Positions 8,863-18,775 of a DNA stretch of 64,000 nt are shown in pieces. Each line of letters begins with the position of its first letter. The stretch's first letter is position 1. Below the pieces are notes generated by a model that saw nothing but the letters and a program-made list of their open reading frames with translations, ran no database searches and was not told the DNA's origin. Source of the DNA: Variovorax paradoxus (lineage in GTDB: Bacteria > Pseudomonadota > Gammaproteobacteria > Burkholderiales > Burkholderiaceae_C); assembly GCF_009498455.1 (NCBI RefSeq), contig NZ_CP045644.1, positions 6,451,001 to 6,515,000 of the forward strand, read 5' to 3'. The position numbers were made by a program, and so were the translations under genes.

Positions 8863-10785
8863 ATGGACGTGATCAGCAACTTTGCAGCCCGCTACGAACG
8901 CACCCGCGAGGAAGTTCTCTCGCTGCAGGAATATCTGGATATCTGCAAACGCGATCCGACGGCATATGCAACGGCCTCCGAACGAATGCTTCAGGCCATT
9001 GGCGAACCGGAACTGGTAGATACCCGCAATGACCCCCGTCTTTCGCGGATCTTCGCGAACAAAGTCATCAAGATCTATCCGGCGTTCAAGGAGTTCTATG
9101 GCATGGAAGATGCCATCGAGCAGGTGGTGTCCTATTTCCGCCACGCCGCGCAGGGCCTGGAAGAAAAGAAGCAAATCCTTTACCTGCTGGGCCCCGTCGG
9201 CGGCGGCAAGAGCTCGATCGCCGAGCGCCTGAAGCAGCTCATGGAGCACGTGCCCTTCTATGCGATCCACGGCTCCCCGGTGAACGAATCGCCCCTGGGA
9301 CTGTTCGACACCCTCGAGGACGGTGAGATCCTCGAGAAGGAGTTCGGCATCCCCGTGCGCTACCTGAACCGCATCCTGTCGCCCTGGGCCGTGAAGCGGC
9401 TCGAGGAGTACGGCGGCGACATCCGCCAGTTCAAGGTGGTCAAGCGCTACCCCTCGGTGCTGCGCCAGATCGCGGTCGCCAAGACCGAGCCGGGCGACGA
9501 GAACAACCAGGACATCTCCTCGCTGGTCGGCAAGGTCGACATCCGCAAGCTCGAAACCTACGCCCAGGACGACCCCGACGCCTACGCCTACTCCGGCGGC
9601 CTGTGCCTGGCCAACCAGGGCCTGCTCGAGTTCGTGGAAATGTTCAAGGCGCCCATCAAGGTGCTGCACCCGCTGCTCACGGCCACGCAGGAAAGCAACT
9701 TCAAGGGCACCGAAGGCTTCGGCGCCATTCCCTTCGACGGCATCGTGCTGGCGCACAGCAACGAGAGCGAGTGGAAGGCGTTCCGCAACAACAAGAACAA
9801 CGAGGCTTTCCTCGACCGGATCTACATCGTCAAGGTGCCGTACTGCCTGCGCGCCTCTGAAGAGATCAAGATCTACGAGAAGCTGGTGCGCAACTCCTCG
9901 CTGGCCAAGGCCCCGTGCGCGCCCGGCACCTTGCGCATGATGGCGCAGCTGTCGGTGCTCACGCGCCTGAAGGAGCCCGAGAATTCCAGCACCTTCAGCA
10001 AGATGCAGGTGTACGACGGCGAGAACCTGAAAGACACCGACCCCAAGGCCAAGTCGATCCAGGAGTACCGCGACTACGCGGGCGTCGACGAAGGCATGAG
10101 CGGTGTGTCGACGCGTTTCGCCTTCAAGATCATCTCCAAGGTGTTCAACTTCGACAGCACCGAGGTGGCCGCCAACCCGGTGCACCTGATGTATGTGCTC
10201 GAGCAGCAGATCGAGCGCGAGCAGTTTCCGCCGGAAACCGAGCAGAAGTACATCAGCTACATCAAGGAGCTGCTGGCGCCGCGCTATGCCGAGTTCATCG
10301 GCAAAGAGATCCAGACCGCCTACCTGGAAAGCTACAGCGAGTACGGCCAGAACATCTTCGACCGCTACGTGACCTACGCCGACTACTGGATCCAGGACCA
10401 GGAGTTCCGCGACGTGGACACCGGCGAAGTGTTCGACCGCGCCTCGCTCAACGCCGAACTCGAGAAGATCGAGCGGCCCGCCGGCATCGGCAACCCGAAG
10501 GACTTCCGCAACGAGATCGTCAACTTCGTGCTGCGCGCACGGGCCGGCAACGCGGGGCGCAACCCGGCGTGGACCAGCTACGAGAAGCTGCGCGCAGTCA
10601 TCGAGAAGAAGATGTTCTCGAACACCGAAGAGCTGCTGCCGGTGATCAGTTTCAACACCAAGAGCAGCGCCGACGAGCAGAAGAAGCACGAAGACTTCGT
10701 GACCCGCATGGTCGAGAAGGGCTACACGGCCAAGCAGGTGCGCCTGCTCTGCGAGTGGTACCTGCGCGTACGCAAGAGTTCGTAG
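8863..10785 (+). CDS. yeaG: PrkA/YeaG-family serine protein kinase
   Basis: A 640-residue AAA+-type kinase, matching E. coli YeaG in length. A Walker A loop (LLGPVGGGKSSIAERL) lies near residue 110 and the PrkA C-terminal domain follows. In enterobacteria YeaG takes part in adaptation to nitrogen starvation and stationary phase; in Bacillus PrkA affects sporulation. The start has a strong SD (AAGGAGG, spacer 7). It is the first of three genes (yeaG, yeaH, spoVR) that recur together in many proteobacteria, behind a sigma-54-like promoter. Confidence 0.95.
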   Translation: MDVISNFAARYERTREEVLSLQEYLDICKRDPTAYATASERMLQAIGEPELVDTRNDPRLSRIFANKVIKIYPAFKEFYGMEDAIEQVVSYFRHAAQGLEEKKQILYLLGPVGGGKSSIAERLKQLMEHVPFYAIHGSPVNESPLGLFDTLEDGEILEKEFGIPVRYLNRILSPWAVKRLEEYGGDIRQFKVVKRYPSVLRQIAVAKTEPGDENNQDISSLVGKVDIRKLETYAQDDPDAYAYSGGLCLANQGLLEFVEMFKAPIKVLHPLLTATQESNFKGTEGFGAIPFDGIVLAHSNESEWKAFRNNKNNEAFLDRIYIVKVPYCLRASEEIKIYEKLVRNSSLAKAPCAPGTLRMMAQLSVLTRLKEPENSSTFSKMQVYDGENLKDTDPKAKSIQEYRDYAGVDEGMSGVSTRFAFKIISKVFNFDSTEVAANPVHLMYVLEQQIEREQFPPETEQKYISYIKELLAPRYAEFIGKEIQTAYLESYSEYGQNIFDRYVTYADYWIQDQEFRDVDTGEVFDRASLNAELEKIERPAGIGNPKDFRNEIVNFVLRARAGNAGRNPAWTSYEKLRAVIEKKMFSNTEELLPVISFNTKSSADEQKKHEDFVTRMVEKGYTAKQVRLLCEWYLRVRKSS

Positions 10786-10866
10786 CGGACAGCGGGAACA
10801 ACGGGCGCGTGCGACGGACCTAACCATCGCACCGCCCACCGTTTTGCAAGGAGCTTTGAAAACATC

Positions 10867-12159
10867 GTGGCCATCCTGCAGCAGATCATCGATCGTCGGC
10901 TCTCGGGCAAGAACAAGTCCATCGGCAACCGCGAGCGCTTTCTTCGGCGCTACAAGGGGCAGATCCAGGAGGCGGTGCGGCGCGCGGTCAGTGGGCGCAA
11001 CATCCGCGAACTGGAGCAAGGCGAAGACGTGACCCTGCCGCGCCACGATGTCTCGGAGCCGGTGTTCGGCCATGCGCGCGGCGGCGACCGCGAGTATGTG
11101 CACCCCGGCAACCAGGAGTACCTCAAGGGCGACCGCATCGCGCGCCCGGAGGGCCAAGGCGGCGGCGGCTCGGGCAGCGGCGAAGCGAGCGACAGTGGCG
11201 AAGGCGAGGACGACTTCGTCTTTCGCCTCACGCGCGAGGAGTTCATGCGCGTCTTTTTCGACGACCTGGCGCTGCCGCACCTCGTTCGCACCCAGATCGC
11301 CGAAGTGCCCGAGTGGAAGAGCCATCGCGCCGGCTTCACGAGCGACGGCACGCCCAACAACCTGCACGTGGTGCGCTCCATGCGCGGCGCGCTCGCGCGA
11401 CGCATTGCGCTGGGCGGCGAACCGCGCAAGGAGCTCAAGCGCCTGGAGGCGCACCTGCTGGTGCTGAAGGCGCATCCGCAGGCCGAGACGGCGCTGATCC
11501 AGAAGGAAATCCGCGAGACCGAGGAGCTCATCGCCGAGCTGCGCCGCACCATGCGGCACGTGCCCTACATCGACCCGATCGACCTGCGCTACCGCAACCG
11601 CGTGAAGACGCCCGTGCCCAGCGCCAAGGCCGTGATGTTCTGCCTCATGGACGTGTCGGGCTCGATGGACGAGGCGCGCAAGGACATGGCCAAGCGCTTC
11701 TTCATGCTGCTGTACCTGTTTCTCACGCGGCACTACGAGCGCATCGACCTCGTGTTCCTGCGCCACCACACGCAGGCACAAGAGGTGACCGAGGAAGAGT
11801 TCTTTCACGCGACCGAAACCGGCGGCACCGTGGTGTCGAGCGCGCTGGTGCTCATGGACGAGATCATCAAGGCCCGCTACGCCAGCGGCGAGTGGAACGT
11901 GTACGGCGCCCAGGCCAGCGACGGCGACAACTGGCACCAGGACAGCGGCCGCTGCCGCGAGCTGCTGGTCGACAACATCCTGCCCGTGGTGCGCTACTAC
12001 GCCTACGTGCAGGTGGCCGAGACCGAGCAGAACCTGTGGCAGGAGTACCAGCAGCTCGAGGGCGTCGCGCCCAACTTCGCGATGCGCAAGGTGTCGGACG
12101 CACAAGACATCTACCCGGTGTTCCGCGACCTGTTCAAGAAGGAAGGGGTGCCCGCATGA
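10867..12159 (+). CDS. yeaH: YeaH/YhbH-family protein (DUF444, VWA-like)
   Basis: A 430-residue protein close to E. coli YeaH: IIDRRLSGKNKSIGNRERFLRRY at the N-terminus, a Gly/Ser-rich linker near residue 97, and a von Willebrand A-like core with the metal-site motif MDVSGSMDEARKDMAKRF. The GTG start at 10867 fits the family N-terminus and follows AAGGAG. It lies 81 nt after yeaG, and its stop overlaps the spoVR start (ATGA), indicating translational coupling. The biochemical role is not established; it acts in the same stress response as the kinase. Confidence 0.93.
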   Translation: MAILQQIIDRRLSGKNKSIGNRERFLRRYKGQIQEAVRRAVSGRNIRELEQGEDVTLPRHDVSEPVFGHARGGDREYVHPGNQEYLKGDRIARPEGQGGGGSGSGEASDSGEGEDDFVFRLTREEFMRVFFDDLALPHLVRTQIAEVPEWKSHRAGFTSDGTPNNLHVVRSMRGALARRIALGGEPRKELKRLEAHLLVLKAHPQAETALIQKEIRETEELIAELRRTMRHVPYIDPIDLRYRNRVKTPVPSAKAVMFCLMDVSGSMDEARKDMAKRFFMLLYLFLTRHYERIDLVFLRHHTQAQEVTEEEFFHATETGGTVVSSALVLMDEIIKARYASGEWNVYGAQASDGDNWHQDSGRCRELLVDNILPVVRYYAYVQVAETEQNLWQEYQQLEGVAPNFAMRKVSDAQDIYPVFRDLFKKEGVPA

Positions 12160-13739
12160 TCACCACCACCGAACGCCCTCCCGGTGCCCCCGTCCTGCCG
12201 CGCAGCACCGACCTACCCACCTCCCGCCTGGAGCGCCTGCCCAGCCCGTCCGACTGGACCTTCGAGCTCATCGAGACGTACCACACCGAGATCGCGAAGA
12301 CCGCGAGGAGCTTCGGCCTGGACACCTACCCGAACCAGCTCGAGGTGATCACGGCCGAGCAGATGATGGACGCCTACGCCAGCGTGGGCATGCCCATGAT
12401 CTACAGGCACTGGTCGTACGGCAAGCAGTTCATCTCCACCGAGAAGAACTACAAGCGCGGCCACATGGGACTGGCCTACGAGATCGTCATCAACTCCGAT
12501 CCGTGCATTGCCTACCTCATGGAAGAAAACACCATGGCCATGCAGGCCCTGGTGATTGCGCATGCGGCCTACGGGCACAACAGCTTCTTCAAGGGCAACT
12601 ACCTGTTCCGCATGTGGACCGACGCGTCGTCGATCATCGACTACCTCGTCTACGCGCGGCACTACATCGCCGAGTGCGAGGAGCGCCACGGCCTCGATGC
12701 CGTGGAAGACCTGCTCGACTCCTGCCATGCGCTCATGAACTACGGCGTCGACCGCTACCGCCGTCCGCAGAAGCGCTCGCTGGCCCAGGAAAGCGCGCAG
12801 CGCGCCGACCGCGAGCGCCACATGCAGCAGCAGGTGAACGACCTGTGGCGCACGCTACCTCGCAAGAGCGAACAGGCCACCGAGTCGGAAGCCGAAGCCG
12901 CACGCCGCTTTCCGTCGGAGCCGCAGGAGAACCTGCTCTATTTCATCGAGAAGAACGCCGCCCTGCTCGAACCGTGGCAGCGCGAGGTGGTGCGCATCGT
13001 GCGCAAGATCGCGCAGTACTTCTACCCGCAGCGCCAGACCCAGGTCATGAACGAAGGCTGGGCCACCTTCTGGCACTACACGCTGCTCAACACCATGTAC
13101 GACCGCGGCCAGCTGGACGACGGCTTCATGATGGAATGGCTCAGCTCGCACACGAGCGTGGTGTTCCAGCCGCCCGTGGGCCACCGTGCGTACAGCGGCA
13201 TCAACCCGTATGCGCTGGGCTTCAAGATGTTCACCGACCTGCGCCGCGTCTGCGAGAAGCCGACCGAAGAAGACCGCCGCTGGTTCCCCGACTACGCGGG
13301 CACCGACTGGGTGAAGACGCTCGACTACGCCATGCGCAACTTCAAGGACGAGAGCTTCGTCGGCCAGTTCCTGAGCCCGAAGACGATGCGCGATTTCCGC
13401 CTGTTCGCCATCCGCGACTACCAGAGCGAATCGGAGCTCGAGGTGTCGGCCATCCACGACGACAGCGGCTACCAGGCGCTGCGCGAATCGCTGTCACGCC
13501 AGTACGACATCGGCAACCGCGAGCCCGACATCCAGGTCTGGAGCGTCGCCACGCGCGGCGACCGCTCGCTCACGCTGCGCCACACGCAGCGCAACAACCT
13601 GCCGCTGAACGACAGCGCCGAAGAAGTGCTGAAGCACGTCGCAAGGCTCTGGGGCTTCGACGTGCACCTGGAAAGCGTCGACAGCGGCGGCCGGGTCAGC
13701 CGCAGCTGGAAGGCTGCTGCGCCCAAGCAGAACTACTGA
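12156..13739 (+). CDS. SpoVR-family protein (YcgB-like)
   Basis: A 527-residue SpoVR protein. Conserved blocks visible include PNQLEVITAEQMMDAYASVG, MPMIYRHWSYGKQF, YGHNSFFKGNYLFRMW and NEGWATFWHYTLLNTMYD. Several His/Glu-rich patches suggest metal binding, but no enzyme activity is known to me. The family is named after a Bacillus spore-cortex gene, yet in non-sporulating proteobacteria it accompanies PrkA and YeaH. The ATG overlaps the yeaH stop by 4 nt. It converges on aroQ with only 8 nt between the stops. Confidence 0.93.
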   Translation: MITTTERPPGAPVLPRSTDLPTSRLERLPSPSDWTFELIETYHTEIAKTARSFGLDTYPNQLEVITAEQMMDAYASVGMPMIYRHWSYGKQFISTEKNYKRGHMGLAYEIVINSDPCIAYLMEENTMAMQALVIAHAAYGHNSFFKGNYLFRMWTDASSIIDYLVYARHYIAECEERHGLDAVEDLLDSCHALMNYGVDRYRRPQKRSLAQESAQRADRERHMQQQVNDLWRTLPRKSEQATESEAEAARRFPSEPQENLLYFIEKNAALLEPWQREVVRIVRKIAQYFYPQRQTQVMNEGWATFWHYTLLNTMYDRGQLDDGFMMEWLSSHTSVVFQPPVGHRAYSGINPYALGFKMFTDLRRVCEKPTEEDRRWFPDYAGTDWVKTLDYAMRNFKDESFVGQFLSPKTMRDFRLFAIRDYQSESELEVSAIHDDSGYQALRESLSRQYDIGNREPDIQVWSVATRGDRSLTLRHTQRNNLPLNDSAEEVLKHVARLWGFDVHLESVDSGGRVSRSWKAAAPKQNY

Positions 13740-13747
13740 GGAAAGGG

Positions 13748-14188
13748 TCAGGGCACCAGCGCGGCGATGGCCAGCGTGTAGCCCTTCACCCCCAGCCCCA
13801 CGATGATCCCGCGCGCCGCGGGCGAGATGTACGACTTGTGGCGAAACTCTTCGCGTGCATGCACGTTCGAGATGTGCAGCTCGATCAGCGGCACGCTCGC
13901 GCCCTTGATGGCGTCGTGCAGCGCGATCGACGTGTGGGTGTAGGCACCCGGGTTCATCACCACGCCCAGCATGTTGCCGGCGGCCACCTCGCGGCCTGCC
14001 TCCTGCACCCAGTCGATCAGCACGCCTTCGTGGTTCGACTGGCGGCATTCGATTGCCACGCCGAGCTTGGCACCCGTTTCATGGCACAGCCGCTCCACGT
14101 CGGCGAGCGTGTCGCGGCCGTACTGTTCGGGCTCGCGCGTGCCGAGCAGGTTGAGGTTGGGGCCGTTGAGAACGAGGATTTTCTTCAT
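13748..14188 (-). CDS. aroQ: 3-dehydroquinate dehydratase, type II
   Basis: A 146-residue dodecameric enzyme of the shikimate pathway (3-dehydroquinate to 3-dehydroshikimate). The N-terminus [21 protein letters not shown] contains the catalytic Arg and Tyr; [10 protein letters not shown] and [13 protein letters not shown] are the other signature blocks. It lies just downstream of a LysR gene on the same strand (46-nt gap). Operon membership is uncertain. Confidence 0.96.
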   Translation of the reverse strand: MKKILVLNGPNLNLLGTREPEQYGRDTLADVERLCHETGAKLGVAIECRQSNHEGVLIDWVQEAGREVAAGNMLGVVMNPGAYTHTSIALHDAIKGASVPLIELHISNVHAREEFRHKSYISPAARGIIVGLGVKGYTLAIAALVP

Positions 14189-14234
14189 GATGGATCGGTG
14201 AAGGAAGCAACCGGATGCCGGCAGATGGCCAAGA

Positions 14235-15242
14235 TTATGGGCGCGCCGCCGGCCGCGCCCGCCGTGCCGAAGGCGACACCGCAGCAGTCGAGCCCACGTA
14301 GTGGTTGTACGAGCCGATGTCCGCCACGCAGCGCGCCATCAGGTCGACGAACGCGCGCAGCTTCTGCCCCATGTAGCGCTGCCGCTGGTAGGCGCAGTAC
14401 AGCCGCCGCGCCTCCGGCGGCCACTGCGGCAGCACCGGCACCAGCACGCCCTGCGCCACTTCGGGGCCCGCAAAGAACACCGGCAGCGGCGCAATGCCCA
14501 GGCCGTCGATGCAGAAGGTCTTCATCACCCAGTGGTCGTTGGTCTCGAAGGCCGGCTCCGTGCGCACCACATGGCGGCCCGAGGCCTGCTGCGACACCAG
14601 CCGCAGCGGCGACGGTGGCCCCGACGGCTCGCGCATCGCGATCATCCGGTGCTGCGCCAGCGCCTCGGGCGTCTGCGGCGTGCCGTGCCGCGCCAGGTAC
14701 TGCGGGCTCGCGTACAGACCGTAGGCCAGCCGGCCCAGCAGCTTGGCGACCAGGTCCGGCAAATCGGGTGGCGCCGAGCCGACATAGCAATCGACCTCGC
14801 CGATCTGCGGGGCCTGCACCCCGTTCGCCACGTCGAGCTGGCAGCGCACGTTCGGGTGCGATTCGAGAAAGATCCGCACCACATGGCAGACGAAGGAGGT
14901 GCTGAACTGCGTGTCGGACAGCAGCGTGAGCCGCCCCGACACCCCGCCCGTGAGCTCCTGCACCTCGGTGCGCGCCGTTTCCAGCCGGCCGCTCACCTCC
15001 CCGAGCAGCCCCTCGCAACGTGCGAAGAACGCACGCCCGGCCTCCGTCGGCGCGATGCGGCGCGAGCTGCGCAGCAGCAGCTGGGCGCCCAGCAGTTCCT
15101 CCAGCCGTGTGAGCTGGCGGCTCAGCGTCGCCTTCGACACGCCCGACAGGCTCTCGGCCTTGGTGAGGCTGCCGCTCTTCATCACGAGCACGAAGGCCTC
15201 GACCAGCGCGAGGTCGATGCGCCCGGCGCTCATGAATGCCAC
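14235..15242 (-). CDS. LysR-family transcriptional regulator
   Basis: A 335-residue LTTR. The N-terminal winged helix is evident ([40 protein letters not shown]), followed by the usual effector-binding domain. The last 20 residues are basic and Ala/Pro-rich. A second in-frame ATG three codons in is an equally possible start. It is divergent from the split Rieske oxygenase locus starting at 15406, so it is the natural candidate regulator of that locus. Confidence 0.9.
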   Translation of the reverse strand: MAFMSAGRIDLALVEAFVLVMKSGSLTKAESLSGVSKATLSRQLTRLEELLGAQLLLRSSRRIAPTEAGRAFFARCEGLLGEVSGRLETARTEVQELTGGVSGRLTLLSDTQFSTSFVCHVVRIFLESHPNVRCQLDVANGVQAPQIGEVDCYVGSAPPDLPDLVAKLLGRLAYGLYASPQYLARHGTPQTPEALAQHRMIAMREPSGPPSPLRLVSQQASGRHVVRTEPAFETNDHWVMKTFCIDGLGIAPLPVFFAGPEVAQGVLVPVLPQWPPEARRLYCAYQRQRYMGQKLRAFVDLMARCVADIGSYNHYVGSTAAVSPSARRARPAARP

Positions 15243-15342
15243 CGCGGTGGGCGTCGTCGTTGCAGGAATGAAAAGGAGCGTCTTGGCATGGGGCTTTCAT
15301 CGGTGCGGCGGACACGCTACGGTAGGCGGCACCGCCGACAAG

Positions 15343-15362
15343 GGCATGGCCGATGCTATGCC
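15343..15362. promoter_or_regulatory. Interrupted palindrome in the LysR/Rieske divergent region
   Basis: GGCAT-N10-ATGCC lies 43 nt upstream of the Rieske gene start and 101 nt from the LysR start. Dyads of this spacing resemble LysR-type boxes (T-N11-A), although here the central gap is N10. It is a candidate binding site for the adjacent regulator. Confidence 0.4.
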
Positions 15363-15405
15363 GGTTTGCGGCACCCTTTCTCGCTGCCCCCACGATCAAA
15401 GACCC

Positions 15406-16089
15406 ATGAATCCTTCCGCCGTATCACAGGCCTGGCACCCCGTCGCTCCCTCCGCCGAGGTGCGCGCCGGCGCCAACATCGTCGCCGGCTTTGCGCAAGG
15501 CCAGGAGCTCGCGCTGTGGCGCGCGGCCGATGGCTCACCCCAGGCCTGGGAGAACCGCTGCCCGCACCGCAGCGTGCGCTTCACGCTCGGCCAGGTGACC
15601 GGCGGCGACCGCCTGGCCTGCGCGTACCACGGCTGGCAGTACGAGGCCGGCAGCGGCGCGTGCGTGCGCATCCCGGCACACCCGGCCATGCAGGCGCCGC
15701 GCAATGTCTGCGCCAAGGTGTTCGCCACGGCGGATGCCGCGGGCATGCTGTGGGTGCGCCTTGCAGCCGATGGCCCGCCGGCGCCGGCTGAACTGGCCGA
15801 TGTCGTTCCCGCCGACTGGCACCTCGCCCGCACGCTGACGCTGCGCGTGGCCGCGTCCGAGGTGCGCGATGCGCTGGCGCAGCACGGCTTCACATCGGCA
15901 GCAACGCCCGATGCATGGCAAGGCACGCTGGGCGAATCGCCCGTCGCCGCGCTGCTGCTCGACGCCCAGCCGCAGTTGAGCTTCCTGCACCTGTGGACCG
16001 ACGCAGCCCCCGGCTCCGACGCAATGGCCCGGGTGCACCTCGCAGCGCGCCAGCTGCGCAGCGCCATCGAAGCCGCGTCATCGCACTGA
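15406..16089 (+). CDS. Stand-alone Rieske [2Fe-2S] protein of a split oxygenase
   Basis: A 227-residue protein. Residues 8-110 are a Rieske domain with C52-P-H54 and C72-A-Y-H75 followed by GW, as in aromatic-ring oxygenase alpha subunits. The remaining 115 residues lack the oxygenase mononuclear iron motif; they could be a degenerate SRPBCC remnant (QPQLSFLHLWTD), but this is a guess. The next gene encodes an oxygenase catalytic domain with no Rieske domain, so this protein probably supplies the missing cluster. No reductase gene is adjacent. Confidence 0.85.
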   Translation: MNPSAVSQAWHPVAPSAEVRAGANIVAGFAQGQELALWRAADGSPQAWENRCPHRSVRFTLGQVTGGDRLACAYHGWQYEAGSGACVRIPAHPAMQAPRNVCAKVFATADAAGMLWVRLAADGPPAPAELADVVPADWHLARTLTLRVAASEVRDALAQHGFTSAATPDAWQGTLGESPVAALLLDAQPQLSFLHLWTDAAPGSDAMARVHLAARQLRSAIEAASSH

Positions 16090-16107
16090 AAAGAAGAAAG
16101 AAAAAAC

Positions 16108-16953
16108 ATGCCCTTCGTCACCGACGATCCCAACATGCTCGACGACTGGCTCGTCGTCGGCCCCGCCGGCGGCTTGCCCCGCACGACACGGCTGCTCGGC
16201 GAAACCCTGCACCTGCACGCCGATGCCGACGGCACGCCACACGCCCTTCTCGGCAACGACGCGCTGACCGTTCAATCGCGCTACGGCTTCCTCTGGGTCT
16301 GTCCCAGCGGCCGCCCCGCACGGCCGCTGTTCGCCTTCCCCGAGCACGAAGAGCCCGGTCGCCGCCTCGTCGATTGCGGCGGACTCGGCGTGGCCGTGTC
16401 GGGCCTGCGCGTGATCGAGAACTTCCTGGACATGGCGCACTTTCCCTTCGTGCACCCCGACTACCTCGGCAAGGTGCCGCACACCGAAGTCGCCAAGTAC
16501 AACGTCGAGGTCGATGCCGCCACCGACGAGATCTGGGCCACCGACTGCCGCTTCTGGCAGCCGCGCGCCTCGGCCGCCCACGACACGGGCAGCGAGGTGT
16601 TCTACAAGTACCGCGTGATGCAGCCCTTCTCGGCCATGCTCTACAAGTCGAGCCACCGGCCCGACAAGCTCGACGCCATCGGCCTGTTCCTGCAGCCCGT
16701 GGACGACGAGCACGTCATCGCCCACACGCTGCTCGCCTATTTCGACGACGTGTCGACCGACGCCGAGCTCATCGCGTTCCAGCACACGATCTTCGGGCAG
16801 GACAAGCCCATTCTGGAGAACCACGCCTTCAAGCGCATGCCGCTCGAAGGCCGCGCCGAAACGCCCACGCGCGGCGACACCACCTCCGTCACTTACCGCC
16901 GCTGGCTGCGCGAGCGCGGCATGCGCTTCGGCACCGCGAGGGCCGCCGCGTGA
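16108..16953 (+). CDS. Rieske-type oxygenase catalytic subunit lacking the Rieske domain
   Basis: A 281-residue protein with the mononuclear iron site of Rieske oxygenases: ENFLDMAHFPFVHPDYLG, with N105, D108, H111 and H116, and a later FGQDKPILENH block that would give the third, acidic ligand. Typical alpha subunits are 330-450 residues and carry CxH...CxxH; no such pair is present here. This matches the description of NdmC, the caffeine-pathway N7-demethylase that borrows its Rieske centre from a partner. It lies 18 nt after the Rieske gene and overlaps the GST gene (GTGA). The substrate is unknown. Confidence 0.85.
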   Translation: MPFVTDDPNMLDDWLVVGPAGGLPRTTRLLGETLHLHADADGTPHALLGNDALTVQSRYGFLWVCPSGRPARPLFAFPEHEEPGRRLVDCGGLGVAVSGLRVIENFLDMAHFPFVHPDYLGKVPHTEVAKYNVEVDAATDEIWATDCRFWQPRASAAHDTGSEVFYKYRVMQPFSAMLYKSSHRPDKLDAIGLFLQPVDDEHVIAHTLLAYFDDVSTDAELIAFQHTIFGQDKPILENHAFKRMPLEGRAETPTRGDTTSVTYRRWLRERGMRFGTARAAA

Positions 16954-17597
16954 CCATCAAGCTCTACGACTACCCGCTTTCAGGCAACTGCTTCAAGGTG
17001 CGCCAGATGCTGCTGTGGCTCGGCGTGGACCACGCGAGCGTGCCGGTCGACTTCCATCCCGGTCGCGAGCACAGGTCCGCAAGATTTCTCGAGCAGATCA
17101 ACCCGCTCGGCCAGCTCCCGGTGATCGACGACGAAGGCTTCGTTCTGCGCGATGCACAAGCCATCCTGGTTTACCTCGCGAGCCGCTACGACGCATCGCA
17201 GCGCTGGTACCCCGCCGACCCGAAGCTGCGCGGCCAGGTCGCGATGTGGCTCGCCATGGCCGACGAGATCACGCGCACCGCCTCGGCCGCCCGGCTGCAC
17301 GACGCGCTGGGCTACACGCACCTGGACATCGACGCCTGCCGGCGGGGCGCGCGCGCGGCCTTCCGCGTGCTCGACGACCACCTCGCCGAGCAGCATGCCG
17401 CCACCGGCCTGCGCTGGCTCGCCGCCGCGCCCGAGCCGACCATTGCCGACCTCGCCTGCTTTCCGTACGTGGCGCTGGCGGGCGAAGGCGGCCTCTCGCT
17501 CGACGAGTTTCCCGCGCTGCGCCGCTGGGTCTGGGATTTCCGTCACCTGCCCGGTTTTGTGGGCATGTCGGGTATCTTCCCCGCTGGCCCCGCCTGA
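16950..17597 (+). CDS. Glutathione S-transferase-like protein, possible oxygenase partner
   Basis: A 215-residue GST fold: thioredoxin-like N-domain (KLYDYPLSGNCFKVRQML, NPLGQLPVIDDEGFVLRDAQAILVYLA) and an all-helical C-domain ending WVWDFRHLPGFVGMSGIF. The GTG start overlaps the oxygenase stop, so the two are translationally coupled. In the caffeine pathway NdmE is a GST-like protein needed for the NdmC/D/E complex, and this gene occupies the equivalent position. An ordinary detoxifying GST remains possible. Confidence 0.88.
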   Translation: MTIKLYDYPLSGNCFKVRQMLLWLGVDHASVPVDFHPGREHRSARFLEQINPLGQLPVIDDEGFVLRDAQAILVYLASRYDASQRWYPADPKLRGQVAMWLAMADEITRTASAARLHDALGYTHLDIDACRRGARAAFRVLDDHLAEQHAATGLRWLAAAPEPTIADLACFPYVALAGEGGLSLDEFPALRRWVWDFRHLPGFVGMSGIFPAGPA

Positions 17598-17649
17598 AGG
17601 CGCGCCTGAGTATCCTTGACCCCTTCCGCTCTCTGAAGAACCGAATCCC

Positions 17650-18756
<1,107 letters not shown>

Positions 18757-18775
18757 AGCCGAGGAGGCGCCCGCC

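Noticed and set aside
8830..12105. 1091-codon open frame on the minus strand
   Set aside because: It lies antisense to yeaG and yeaH, which are secure. Its translation is Val/Leu/Ala/His/Arg-rich with no domain, as expected from GC-rich codon bias opposite real genes.
16108..16953. Frameshifted or truncated Rieske oxygenase
   Set aside because: The gene has its own start and overlaps the GST gene properly, and the Rieske domain is in a complete separate gene with its own stop 18 nt upstream. A single frameshift cannot join them, because the upstream protein has about 115 extra residues after its Rieske domain.
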